DNA from: Tyto alba
Taxonomy: Eukaryota > Chordata > Aves > Strigiformes > Tytonidae
DNA: 64,000 bases
NCBI RefSeq assembly: GCF_018691265.1
Contig: NW_024881296.1
Location: 9,083,427 to 9,147,426, forward strand
Direction of reading: 5' to 3'
This document shows positions 39,001 to 50,877 of this stretch, piece by piece. The position numbers and the translations under genes were made by a program. Under the pieces are notes generated by a model. It did not search any database and was not told the DNA's origin. It saw nothing but the letters and a program-made list of their open reading frames with translations. Within the stretch, counting starts at the first letter, position 1; each line of letters opens with the position of its first letter.

Positions 39001-39654
39001 CAAAAATAAATTGAAAATAAATTGTTTTGAATACTGCCATTGTTAATCAGAATTTTCCACTGATCTTTTGGATTAAAGATAAGTGACACAGATTCCCCAG
39101 ATTGTTCAAGGACCTCATTACATATTCTGTCACAAAACAAAACAGAAACCCCCTTTCGGAATATGAACTATTTTCTGTGCCTTAATTTAGAAAGTTATTG
39201 CAGCAAAGATGAACACAATAAAAATTGGTGGAAAAGAAGGTTAAGGATTACCAATGTATTTATTTGTCTGTTGAGACATCTGCTTCTGAGCACTGATAAT
39301 TTTTTTGGGGTATAAATTGTGTTCTGCTCTCAAAGACTTATTATTACCATTAAACTGTTGAAAATTTCCAGCTAGTTACAGATTGTTTTGGTATTTATTA
39401 AAAATGCACTGGTGGGTGGTTATTAGACATGTAGCAAAATATCTTTAAAATTCTTTATAATTTAATAGTGTTTTCACAGTCTAGCAAAGCAATGACTAAA
39501 ACACCTGCCTACACATTTGACCTGTCCTCAGAAAAGACTAGTATTGCAAACTGATTGCTACAGATTTTTCTCGCAGCCTCTAGGAATAACTAAAAACTAC
39601 TGTGAAGATGCCTTTTGATAGGGAATATTATGCTGCCATATAACACAGAATACC

Positions 39655-39776
39655 TTTTTTTTTTTTTCATATTCCTTCCTCTGTCTGTATTTGAGGTAAT
39701 AAGAGAGATAAGGTAGATGATCAGAGGACTGGCAAAGACTAGGTGTTTTCCCTTCCTCATTTTTTTTTTTTTTTTT
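39655..39776 (+). repeat. Two T runs (T13 and T17)
   Basis: T runs at 39655-39667 and 39760-39776 lie about 90 bp apart in intron 2. The lysine-rich antisense frame across them is an artefact of the runs. Confidence 0.8.
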
Positions 39777-41574
39777 AATGCTTTGAAGAGATGGAAAATG
39801 CACTGCGAATAATTTTTTAGTATATTTAAATGAAGGTTTAAAAATTACCAGGGATTATTATTTTTTGGAGGGTGCTATTCAGAATAGGAACCTTCAATCT
39901 GTGTCTATATGCCAGCCTTAAGTCTCCTCTTCTAAATTTGGAGCTTTAAAAGCATCAGCATTAAAAGGGACTGTAGAGAGGTAAGCAGAGCTGCAACTGT
40001 CTGAGCTAAGTATGTTGGCAGTTCTGCATCTGTCCTGTGTATATCCATGCTGTGATTGTTGTACACTGTATGCAGCCATCCTGCTGGGTATTCAGCAGAG
40101 CAGATTTGGGTGAGAAACTGCCACGCTCACTGCAAGCATCAGTAGATGCATCTTCCTTCAGCTCTCGGGAAACACACTGCTCGTGGATGGCTACCTCATG
40201 CCTAGGCATTCATGAAACAGGGATGAGGTGGGGTAATGTGCTCTCCTTTTTCATCTATAGAAAAAGAAACTGGTTCTGATGTTTTGCTAGACTGTAAGAA
40301 GAAGGTGCCTCTCTTAATTAAAGCAAGACGATCTCATACAGTTTTCCTTTATTACTCTGGCTGCTCAAAGTTTGCCTTACTCACCTGCTATGAGAATAAC
40401 TGAAAAATGTTAATTGGGATTTCATTCCTCAGTTTTAATGGAGGGGGCAGTGGGGAAATGTCCTGATTTGGGCTGAAATGGAGTTTACTTATATATGTTT
40501 GCTTATAACCGGATATGGAAAATGCAGCCTTGGCTCATTTCTGAGCACAGTGTAAGAAGCACGTTTTTGTGTTTTGCTCAGACTCTTTTCATCAGTCAGT
40601 CTTCGCTGGAGAGAATTGAGAGCTAGCTGGACTGTCAGGCAATTAATTTCTGCGAGGCTTTTTAGAATAGAAGATTGTACTTGTGTTTACTGAGCAGAAA
40701 CAACACCTTGCAACCTGCAATCTTAGAGTGCTCTCTTTCCTGCTTTGTAAAATGAGGGCTTGTGTTGGTACTTACATTACAAGGATGTTTTGAAGAGAAT
40801 CTAATTAGTTGCCTGTTGGCTTAATACTAGCATAAAAAGGACTGTTGTAGTGTCTGAGTAACTACAAAATACAAATGGTAACGAGTACACTGACAAGTAA
40901 GTAGAGGCTTAAAAGTATTTTCTGCAAAAGTATCATTGCATAAGTCAGTCAAAATCCCATGCAAAAGAGGATGCTATTTAATGCTTTTTGATCTGGCTAA
41001 AACTTTAAATACCACTTTACATTAATTTTATTGAAATACAAATAGTGGAAGATAATGGAAGATCTATTAGTTAATAAACAGACTCGAATTACTGTAGTTT
41101 GGAGTGATGAACAGCAATTTAATAACCTCTTAAGCATGTGAGGTACTGTGAGTAAACTAACTTGAAAATGAGGGAATGAAATGGTTTTGCAACTACCTTT
41201 TACAATTTAATTTTTGAGGCCTTGGAAAAAGCCTCTTCAAACTGTACACAATTTGAATAAATCTGCAGTTTTACAGCTTTAGCAGTAAAAAAAATGATGG
41301 TATAGAAAACTGATTTCCAATAGTCAGTAAAAGTATTCCTAGACTAAAATATGAAATTAACATGAAAAGAAAAAGAGAAGGAACATGAAAGAATTTCTGG
41401 AGGCAAGAGACGTTGTGTAGGAGTTGTATATTCTATTAACAGAAGAAAAGATCCCCACATAAAGTCTAGTTTTACTTTGCTACTTTGTAACTTAGATGTT
41501 GCTATGACAAACCTGTGTCAATTTTATTACAAATTTTTATGATAGTTCAGAAAATTAGCTTTTCAATAGCTCAG

Positions 41575-41610
41575 TGTTTGTTTGTTTGTTTGTTTTTTAT
41601 TTATTTTTTT
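41575..41610 (+). repeat. (TTTG)n and T-rich repeat
   Basis: Four TTTG units (41577-41592) run into TTTTTTATTTATTTTTTT. This is a simple tetranucleotide repeat in intron 2. Confidence 0.85.
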
Positions 41611-41955
41611 CAATCACGATAAATTAAATATTTATAAGACTCTCTAGTTTTATCCCACTTAGAACAGAATATGGTGACGTATACTGCCCTGCAAGGCTGA
41701 GAAGCTGCTGGCTTGGCCTTGATGCTCAGTGTCTAATGCTTCTGCTACAGAAAATTCATCTTGACCTGGAGATCATCATAAGGATGAGGTCTGGCTACTA
41801 CCAGTAGCCTAAAGACTGAATTTTGTTTCCCGCACAATCTGAGCATAATGTCTGAGACATATGTTCCATATGCTAATGTCCAAACAGAGATTTCACTGCT
41901 TTTCTTGGCAGCCTTTGACAGTGTTTTCTAATCCCAGGGAGAAAACCCTGACGTT

Positions 41956-41991
41956 ACCCTAAATTAAGGTGAATTCACCCTAAATTAGGGT
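41956..41991. repeat. 36-bp near-palindrome built from CCCTAA-like units
   Basis: Two 18-nt arms, ACCCTAAATTAAGGTGAA and TTCACCCTAAATTAGGGT, are reverse complements at 16 of 18 positions, centred on GAATTC (41971-41976). The sequence can also be read as a tandem duplication of an ACCCTAAATTARGGTGA unit, each unit itself nearly palindromic. It lies 526 bp before exon 3. Confidence 0.85.
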
Positions 41992-42485
41992 GATTTTTTC
42001 TCCCTAATATCTAATCGTAATTTTCTTTGGTACAAGCTGTATTGCTGCTCCTGCTTCTTTCAAGGAGCACTTCCAAAAAGAGTCTGCCTCCATTTTCCCT
42101 GTAATCTCCACTAGATTTGTGAAGAGAACCGTAAAACGTCCCCCTCTGCCCTCTCTCCTCCATCCAGGCTGATCGAGCTCAGCTCCCCGAGCTGCGCAGG
42201 GTGAGTACACCAGCCCCGACAGTCATGGTGACCCTCTGCTGAACCCCAGGCAGTTCACTGGTTTCTTTGGTTTATTGAGAGGGGGACCCAGAACCCCAGG
42301 TGTCAGCTTGTAACTGCTGAGCAGGGGGGACAAATCGCTTCCCTTTGCCTGCTGGCTAAGCCTCAACTGCTGCAGCCCCATACATGGCTGGCTTTCATGG
42401 CCTCAATGAGATAGCGGATCTTTCAGATTCACAGAAAGTGAGAGAAAATAGAAGCTCTGGAAAGTGCTGTTCAGCAAATCTGTCA

Positions 42486-42517
42486 TTCATGTGATCTCGT
42501 GCTTCTCTTTCACCTAG
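42486..42517 (+). promoter_or_regulatory. RYR2: 3' splice site of exon 3
   Basis: A pyrimidine-rich tract, GCTTCTCTTTCACCTAG, precedes AAT (Asn57). A TTCAT at 42486-42490 offers a branch-point A at 42489, about 29 nt before the exon. Confidence 0.92.
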
Positions 42518-42622
42518 AATGTTCCACCTGATTTGTCCATCTGCACCTTTGTGCTGGAGCAGTCTCTATCAGTACGGGCCCTCCAGGAAATGCTGGCTAA
42601 CACAGAAGAAAAGGCAGAAGGG
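42518..42622 (+). CDS. RYR2: RYR2 exon 3 (residues 57-91 of ryanodine receptor 2)
   Basis: This 105-nt phase-0 exon encodes 35 residues, from [19 protein letters not shown] through [10 protein letters not shown] to EEKAEG, with no stop. By human numbering it is Asn57-Gly91, exactly the segment lost in the human exon 3 deletion that causes catecholaminergic polymorphic tachycardia with cardiomyopathy or non-compaction. It provides beta strands and the short alpha helix (about [14 protein letters not shown]) of the N-terminal beta-trefoil domain. Residues Leu62 and Ala77, both human disease sites, are present as normal. Compared with human sequence recalled from memory, positions 86 (Glu for Val) and 89 (Ala for Ser) differ, both in the linker at the exon's end. 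Because the exon length is a multiple of three, skipping it would keep the frame. Borders are cctag|AAT and GGG|gtaagt. Confidence 0.97.
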
Positions 42623-42628
42623 GTAAGT
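42620..42628 (+). promoter_or_regulatory. RYR2: 5' splice site of exon 3
   Basis: GGG|gtaagt. The intron side is the full consensus, so this donor looks clearly stronger than that of exon 2. The protein match ends exactly here at Gly91. Confidence 0.95.
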
Positions 42629-45600
42629 TATTAAATATGCACATTTTTTTCATCTTGCAAAATACAATAGGTTTTTTTTCCCACTGTACCACAGATTTTA
42701 TGGCTGGCACAAGCTTATAGCATCCTGAATTCCTTATGTTTAATTTTCCGCCTTTGCTACAGGAATGGTCTGATTTTTGAGAAATTCTAAACACCTCTTA
42801 AGCAGAATTCCCTGAAGCTTTCCAGAGTTGTAAACTCCCAACAATTTCAGTGTGCTGTGGGTCAGCATAGGGCTACAAGAATGTTTTAATTTGAGATCTC
42901 ATAATGTGAAATACAAAGCTTGATCACTTCTTTGGAACAGTTAAGCTTTCTGAGGATTTCTGACTGCATCAAGGGAGGCTGTCAAGTAGTCTTAAAATGA
43001 CTCGGATATGTGCTGATTTTCTCTGGAAAAAATGAAATTGTTCTGTATGGCCTGAGATAAAATGTCCTAAAACTCACCTTTAGAGCTGGAAATAGAATGT
43101 TACTGAGTCTCAGCGGACAAGAAATATGGAAACTAACACATTTTTGCAGTCTGGAAGATGAATGATATACAAATAATGTTAACTGTTCTATTAGCAAATA
43201 GGTATTTACAAATAAATCATAGTAGTGTAATTAATATTCTCTGCTGTGTAATTAATTTGATTTGTTATGATGTAGTTGAGTGTTCTGTATACACCCTGGT
43301 GGGCTAATTTGAATGCCCTGCTCCAGCTCAAATCCTATAAACTGTGGGTGAGGAAGAATGATTGTAGGCCCAGGAGTTAAACAGATAAAAGAAAAGTAGG
43401 GGTTAACCATAAGTCTGTCACTCAAGAAAGCTGGCAGGAGAGAAGCACACCTCTGATATTTCTGGAAATGCCTTGAGAAAGCAAACTTTAAACTAACATA
43501 GAGTAGTTGGTCCCATAAAATGCCAGGCACTGAGACTGAAAATGGTATTTTGGAAATTAAGTTTAGGAGCAGTCCCATGGATGATCCAAAGTGTGTGCTG
43601 TTATTGAGAATTTGTTCCAAGGACTAATTCCAACAGCAAGAGAATGAAAAGCATGTCTGAGAGAAGAGGTGGTACCAGAGTACGCTGATCCATGCTTCTA
43701 AACAGGGACCCCTCTTCCCTTAGTTTGTAAATACTGAAACCAAGAGCAAACAAATCCCTAAAAAAAAAAATTAAAAAAAAGAATTCAAAAGAACAGGCAT
43801 ATACTGACATAATGTCAAAAATCACAGTCCAGATCCAAGGATGTGCAGTGATAACTGTGTATGGCCATATGTGTCAAGGAGATCAACAGTTTTCTTTCTC
43901 TTTATTCCCACCAGGTGTGGGCAGGAGCAGAAACTAAAGAAATTGTAGGGGAGTACATGTTAAAGTAGTGCTGTAAGGCAGAACAGAGCGAACGAAAAAA
44001 ACATTCAATTTTTGCATACAAAGTATTGAAACATATTTAAAATCATAACATTAATTGGCAGATTTTCTGTTGGGCTGTCTTTAGCAGGGTCTTGGGGCCA
44101 ACTATTAAGTGAATATTTATTCTTAATACGGAGATCACATCCAGAGCACATGGGATAAAGAACTAAGTTCTCTGCAGAATGGTTAGAAAATGTGAGCTTG
44201 GGGATTCTGCTGGGAAGAGGACAGGCAAAAGAGAGCTTTGTAGAGGTCCCATACAGAACATTTGCACTAGTTCAGAACTATTTGCTGCACTAGATGTGAG
44301 CAGAAAAAGAAAAAGGCTTTTGTAGGGCACAATGACTGATAGGACCTACATACTCCAAGCTGGAAGAACCACTTTTTATGGTAATCTGATATTTCCTGGA
44401 AACATTTATTGATGCTTTCTGTGCATAACCATGAAGGTCAGAATTCTGAGCGTTCATATCCGTGCCTAAAAAGAAGTAAAGGCACTTGTACTGATGTACA
44501 GTGCTCTGTACTCATGGATCTTCTGAGACGCGCACAAGAAAGATAAAGCCTCTGAGTGTGGTCATAATGTGGTTGTTACCTGTTTACAGAGTAGTTTGCT
44601 GTGCTCTCAATGTCTATTAAATCCCAACACTAGCAGAAGATACAGAGCTACAGCTATACCAGCCCAGATACTCATGTTCATTGAGTAATGAATGTATTTC
44701 TTCTGCAAGTTTTGCCTGACTTCTGTGCAAATGCATTAGGAATCTGCCTTTGTGTTTCTTGCATACTGATACATTGATATTACAAGATAATAATCTTGAA
44801 AGTAGTAGCTTGTAGATGAACAAGGTCATATTGTTGCCAGTGTCATTATTTTTCTTTCTAGTAAGTCTCTGGAATCCAAGAATAATGATAATACTAATAT
44901 GACTGAATATGTACTTGCTGATAAATTAACAGAACTGACATTTAGTAGTTTCTGTGAAAAATATATAAAGTTTTCCTTTGTGTTTATAGGTATTTATCAT
45001 GGGGTAGGTGCTTTTGTTGGCAGCTTCATATTTGTTTGCAGTAACTTTCAGAACATGTAACTTCTGCATTTAATGACTGATGTGGGGATATTTTGTTCAT
45101 ACATCTGAAGCACTATATCTTCCTGGAACAGCATCAATTATTTATTTAGAATAACATTGTTTTCTTTCATTTAGGGGAAGAAAGTATAGCAGTTTCTTGA
45201 GAGATTGTTACTATAAACTGGGTTCCATGTGACCTCAGTTTCCTAGTGGAAAGAATCCTGTAAAGGGAGGTCTTTTCAGTCCATTAAGGCTGCTGTGCTT
45301 AAACATGGTCTCCTTGTGCTTCTTTGATTTTCGTGGTGTGTACTCTCTTGACTGCTACATTTATATAATAGGTGTAATTATTATATAACAGGTAAGTCAG
45401 CAGTAACGAAATGGCTGAGTAATATGAACAAAATCTCATGCTGACTTCAGTCAGAACAATAAGCAGCTTTCCTTGTACTTAAGAAAGAATGACTATATGC
45501 ACTAACTGGATTTAATTTTAATTCTCAATTAGTATGCACAAGATTGCCTTTGCAGTAAATACCTAGGTTTTAGTGCAAGAATCCCCAGGTGGGAATTTCC

Positions 45601-46483
45601 ATACTTCATTAGATTAGTAACCAATCTATCTGAGCATCTCTACTTCTCTCTCCTGCATCAGCTAAATGCTAGTATCAAAAGCAACACTGGAAAATGAGTG
45701 AAATTTCATAAGAAAGAATTTATGTAGTGCTCTGTTTCTTCTAACCCTAAGCACTTTTTGCTCTCAGGTTTTATAATTTCCCTTTGAAATGCTATGCTTA
45801 GCTCTGGCAGTTTATTAAAACATTGAAATTCATAGCTTGATCGTATGCTTTTGGTTTAAAAAATAAAACCACAACCTGTTTTGTTTGCTCAGGCAGCATT
45901 ATTTAAACTTTTAATTTTAAACAGGAAAATTTTTTATTTTGCTGGGGCCTTAGTGCTATATGCTTGTATTACTTGTATTGTTAGTTCATCCACAGACAAG
46001 AATCAGAAAAAGGGAAGTAAAAAGGGAGGAATCCCGTGGAAAGATAATAGTAAATAATCACATAAATGAAGACTATCGTTACATGTGTGTCCAAAGTCTG
46101 GTCTCTGGTCTCTTAGGCAATCAAGATTATAGTTGCTCTGTCCTAAATGGCCTGGCAGCCTAGGTATTATTTTGACTTGGTTTTTGAGTGTAACACTTTT
46201 TTATTAGAAAAGCAGGTGAAATATGAAAATGATAATTCTCAGCTTTTTATAAAGCATTTAAGACCAGAAAAAGCTTTCAGTCATCTTTTCTTAGCCTGGT
46301 TGTTAAACTTTTCCAGTGAGCTCTCTTCAGAGCCCTGTGCCTTATTTTTCACTAAAGCTTATCAGACTGACTGATCCTGATAAAGTGAATCCACATATTT
46401 CTGGCATAATTTAGGAACTGTCACCTCAAGATGTTGTAACTGTTTTGCTTCTAATTATTTTTACTCTGATTATTTGTTGGTGG

Positions 46484-46550
46484 GTTTTTTTCGTGTGTTT
46501 TATTTTTTTGTTGTTGTTGTTTTGGTTTTGTTTGTTTGTTTGTTTGTTTT
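46484..46550 (+). repeat. T/G-rich repeat with GTT and TTTG units
   Basis: T-rich sequence, then three to four GTT units, then four TTTG units. This is a compound simple repeat in intron 3. Confidence 0.8.
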
Positions 46551-48107
46551 AATCAAATCTTCCTTTACTAGATTCAAGAGCTCTAACATTTAGTACTTTC
46601 TGCCTGAGAAACTGTGAATGCCATAGTCAAATCAGTTCCTGGAAATTTTCCCTAATTTTCTTAGGAAATGAAACCTGGCCTTTTAGCCATTAGTACTCTT
46701 GTATTCAGTAACTTTCTGGACAATACAGACAATAGTAGGAACAGGGATAGGTAGTTATGTTCTTCCAGATGTGATGGATATTGAGTAGGAGAAAGGGACC
46801 TAACTTTACATCCTGGTAAGAGGAAAGGAAGGAAAGGAAGGTAGAGTTGGCTGTTTTACATTACCATCAACTGCTCTTGTGCTGGTGTACCTTCTGCACT
46901 GCTGTCTTTTCCTCACAAGAGGTGCCACAGGTACATGGGAAGGAAGTTGCCAGGTTTTGCGTGTTTTATAAGGGATTTATAATTTTGTGGCTTTTTTCAG
47001 TTTCGAGTTTTAAACATCTTTTTTGTAAAAGTTAGACAACAGACCTGTACGTAGTATGCTATTACCAGTCTCAACTTTTATGATAAGGAAAATTATTTCC
47101 TTATGTCCTATTCGGACTGTCCTGCCTGTATATCTGGGGATTGCCTTCATTCTTATTTTCAATATGTTATGTCTTGCTGATACTGATGATTCATAAAAGA
47201 ACTTAAAATGACTGGTACTTTTAGATCTAGCATGCAGATTTCAGCCATGATATATAGCAGGCAGAGAAGGTGATGATGCTCGTTATTTTGTTTCTTGGCC
47301 AAAATCAGGTCCAACATGCATACTCTTGAGCAATCTTAACTACTTTAAGTCTCTATTGATGATAATACAGGTGAATTTTCCAGTTTCTACAGAATTCTCC
47401 ACCAAGTCACTTTTCAACCGTGTGACAGTTTTAATTCTGCCAAAAGAACAGGTATCCAGATATATTTGACATCAAAAAACATCAGGTATTTTCTTAACCT
47501 CACTTGCTTCAACAAATGATTTAGACTTTTGTCTGAAAGTTTTTAAAAATCATCCTCAAGAAAATGCGCTGCATAAAAAATAGCTATCAAAATAAAAATT
47601 TGCCAAGAGTGTATGCAAATTAGAATGAAGTGTAATGTAACCTTCATAAAGGCTATTGGTACTAACTTTTATTTGAAATATATTTCAAAGGTATTTTTTT
47701 TCCCTATGCTTCCATATAAATGATTTTTTTCTGAAGAGAGAATCTGAGGATTCAAAACACTGCTACTATCTGTATTTCTATAACAAGTGGCTAGTTTGAA
47801 CTTTCATTCTATTCTAATGCATTTATTACTTCAGAGAGATCAAAAAATGTTTTCAGTACAGTGACTAGGTACAGGAAATTAAATTAGCTTGGCATTTAAA
47901 GGACATTTTACTGTAAGTGAACAAGCACAAAGGCATGTATCTCTTATATTGGATAGAACAAAAACCTGCTTTTCTTTTGAAACCAATAAGACCTTGTGAT
48001 TCCATGAGTTACACTTGCTTTTCTTGGGTTTTCTGAAATATATCCAGAGGTCTAATGATATAAATAACATACTAGTCTTTTGCCTTGTTTTATCTTTTAT
48101 AGTCCTC

Positions 48108-48123
48108 CACGATAATTATCGTG
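48108..48123. repeat. Perfect 16-bp palindrome
   Basis: CACGATAATTATCGTG equals its own reverse complement. It contains back-to-back TAAT/ATTA cores, the layout bound by paired homeodomain proteins, but no function is shown. Confidence 0.9.
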
Positions 48124-48639
48124 AATGAGCTCACTGAAATTTGAAAGATTCTGGTTTGTGTTATCTGCCATACCCTGGTGAATAGATGAGAGATACAAAT
48201 ATAGATATGACACACATAAATCACATGGTACGTTACTTGCTTTCACCTGTCAGTATGGTGTGCATCTTGGTGTGGATGGGATGTTCTATCCCATGCAGAG
48301 AATTGTTAACTGTACTTTTTAATTGGAGCGATTGAGAATTCCTGGTAAACTTTCATAGCAGCTTTAATTATTTCTGTCAGCAGTGGTAAAGCATTCTTTT
48401 CACTGTGGTCTACCAGAAGATGAGTGAGTGCCAAGCCATCTCAATTTTGTTGTTGTACCATCAATCCATGGCAAAATCTCATTTCATTGGGAGGGCGTAG
48501 AGTAAGAAGCACCTGTTCTGGTGAGAGCTTCTGGAGGTCCTGTTTGCTGATCTGTGCTTTGTTCTGCCAACAGAAGTTGTGTACATAGGCTTTTCTTGTT
48601 CAGGTATATATATAAGGGTATGAGACTGCACTGTGGGGT

Positions 48640-48677
48640 GGTGTTTTGTTTTGTTTTTTTTTGTTTTTTTTTTAATT
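48640..48677 (+). repeat. TTTTG / T-rich simple repeat
   Basis: GTTTTGTTTTG followed by T9 and T11 runs split by single G bases. Low-complexity intron sequence. Confidence 0.75.
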
Positions 48678-49283
48678 TTGTCAGCGAGTGGGTGGAAAGT
48701 TCAATTGCTCTGCTAATGTCTAGGCTTTATGTTACATGAATTGCTCTCTAGTAAAATCAACTGCACTTGGAATGTAATATAGTTCTATTGGAATTGTGTT
48801 TTAATGACTCTTGCAGGACAGATGCACCAAACTCGCTCATTCTGTATGGAAGCAAATTGATTTCTTTCAGTTGCTTCTGTGTCCTTTCACATCAACTGTC
48901 AGTTTTTTGACTGCTTACTAGAAAAAACGTACTACTGAAATAAGTAAGGATTTCTTTGCATGTCATCTGTAGCAAGAAAGTAAACGTATGTGTACTTACA
49001 ATTTCTGTACTTTGAATGACACCATACATTATGTACTAGAATATGTCAGGATAATGTAGGGCTCTCTAGCATTTATATTGTGATTTTAAGTGCTTATTCA
49101 GGGAGTCACATAGTATTTGTTCTTCACTTTCTGACTGAAAGACTCTGAGTAAACTTAAGGTCTTTTTTGCTACTTGTCTTCCTAGTCTTCATTACACAAA
49201 AAAAAAAATTGGCTGCCATTTGCCTTAATATGCTTGAAATTGTCAATGCCACTATCAACTCCCAAGGGATGGTCTTACGTGGC

Positions 49284-49327
49284 AGGAGGAGGAGGGGAGA
49301 GAAGAGGGAGGAGGAAAAAAGAAAAGA
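49284..49327 (+). repeat. 44-nt uninterrupted purine tract
   Basis: Only A and G for 44 bases, GGA-rich then A-rich (AGGAGGAGGAGGGGAGAGAA at the start). The strand bias and partial mirror symmetry could allow triplex DNA. Confidence 0.85.
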
Positions 49328-50141
49328 TAGAGGATCTTATTGCATTTTTTCAGTAAAGACATTTAAGCACTTATAACAAATGCAGCATGAAGACTTCATG
49401 CTAAATGAATGTGCTGGCATTTCTCAGATCTGCTCTTTGATTGCACTTCTGCTGTTCTCAGAGAGATCGAGCTTCAGAGCTGGAAGTAGACTTCTGTTTG
49501 ATACTTCTGGGTGTTCTGCACACCCATCTGAAAGTGGACACTGGTCCTGAAAGCAGAAAACTGATGTGAAAGATGATGTTTCTTGAACAGTCAGGCACTG
49601 TTGCAGTGCATTTGAACTCAGGGAGAACTGGAGCCAATTCCGTTCTGCCATTATAGTGGAATGGAACAGCTCTACATTTGAGGGGGAGACAGTGAAGACG
49701 ACCTAACCTTTCCCTGAGACTGCACGTTTGCACAGCTTCAAAGTGAACTAGACACAAGGATTAAAACAAGAATTCATTCAGATTCCATATGGTTCTAGTA
49801 AAGAAACTGAGAATAGCTGGACAAAAAGCTACTGTCTGAAAATGACCCATGTGGAAATCACTGAAACTGGCACTTTGAGGTAACAAGCTGACAGGAGGAT
49901 ACCTGAGACACACTGGCAGAGAGATTAGGACAGGGAACTCAAGGGGTACTGTGGGCTTTCATCTTGGATCAGAAGATAAGGGGATTGTCCTTTTCTCTGC
50001 TTTTTACCAGTCAAGTCAGTATATATTATCCCCTGGCCACCTATAACCTATAGCTAGTTAAGGTAAAGGATGGCAACATATTGATGCAATTCAGTAAAGA
50101 TTCCTTCTGAGTCCTGGAAGAATTGTTGGGTTTGTTTAGCT

Positions 50142-50145
<4 letters not shown>

Positions 50146-50185
<40 letters not shown>
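50146..50185 (+). repeat. T40 homopolymer
   Basis: Forty consecutive T, the longest homopolymer in the window. On the - strand it would be an A40, as in a poly-A tail, but the sequence before it on that strand has no AATAAA signal and no gene similarity that I can see. Confidence 0.92.
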
Positions 50186-50186
<1 letters not shown>

Positions 50187-50837
50187 AATTAATTTTAAGC
50201 ACAAAGAAATTGAAAATGGTACAGTTTGTCTTTAGAACCACAAAACTCATTTGCTTCAGTGGTTGAAATGATGTACTAAATGGCATTTAGGCAAAATACA
50301 AGATAAAAAGATAAACCCTCCAAATCCTCACATTCAAATGCTGTTCTAGAATGCTGAATTAGTTTTGCTACGCAATCCCATGTAAAGCTGAGAAAGTCTC
50401 TTAAACCACTCATTTTCTTAATGCTACTAGATGATTATCTAAAGCTATTAACACACTGAGTTTTTAAACTGGGTCAGTCTAGCTAAGCAGTTATAATCAG
50501 TAAGCTAAGCAGTGATTGCTAGTTGTATTTTTTCTGGTTTTTGTATGTCTTCATACCTCAGGACTGATATGTGCAGATGTTGAGGACTGTAGCTGATGGA
50601 AGCTACACAGAAAATGTGAAATAATGTTAGAAATCAACTCCTAGGCATCTTAAACTGAACTCCCTGGTTTGTGTATACTTTGATTTTAATGGACCCATGC
50701 TTTAGGTGCTTTAAATGTATCAATAAGTCATCTGAGGTATTGTGAAAATTGAATTAATATTTGTGACATTAGAATTACAGTAGTGAACATGATAAAACTG
50801 ATGGCATTTAATCACTCTATCTTTAGAAGAGTTTTTT

Positions 50838-50877
50838 TTTTAATCAATATTCAGTACTTTTAATCAATATTCAGTGG
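50838..50877 (+). repeat. 20-bp tandem duplication
   Basis: TTTTAATCAATATTCAGTAC is followed directly by a copy that differs only in the last two bases (GG for AC). This is a local duplication in intron 3. Confidence 0.88.

Larger units (their letters stand above)
24996..42517 (+). other. RYR2: Intron 2 of RYR2
   Basis: Complete intron of 17,522 bp, GT-AG, phase 0. It contains a + strand CR1 fragment (27612-27999), a - strand solo LTR (35421-36064), T runs (32710-32740, 33750-33762, 39655-39667, 39760-39776), a TTTG repeat (41575-41596) and a CCCTAA-like palindrome (41956-41991). A patch at about 42120-42370 is richer in GC than its surroundings. The rest is AT-rich sequence in which I see no gene. 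Antisense frames of up to 142 codons near 30.3-30.7 kb resemble no family I know. Confidence 0.93.

Noticed and set aside
42004..42210. Antisense 68-codon frame in the GC-richer patch before exon 3
   Set aside because: No similarity or splice support. The patch is noted only as a composition change.
43252..43825. Antisense frames of 122 and 74 codons just after exon 3
   Set aside because: Hydrophobic, low-information sequence with no family resemblance, crossing A/T-rich intron. Treated as chance.
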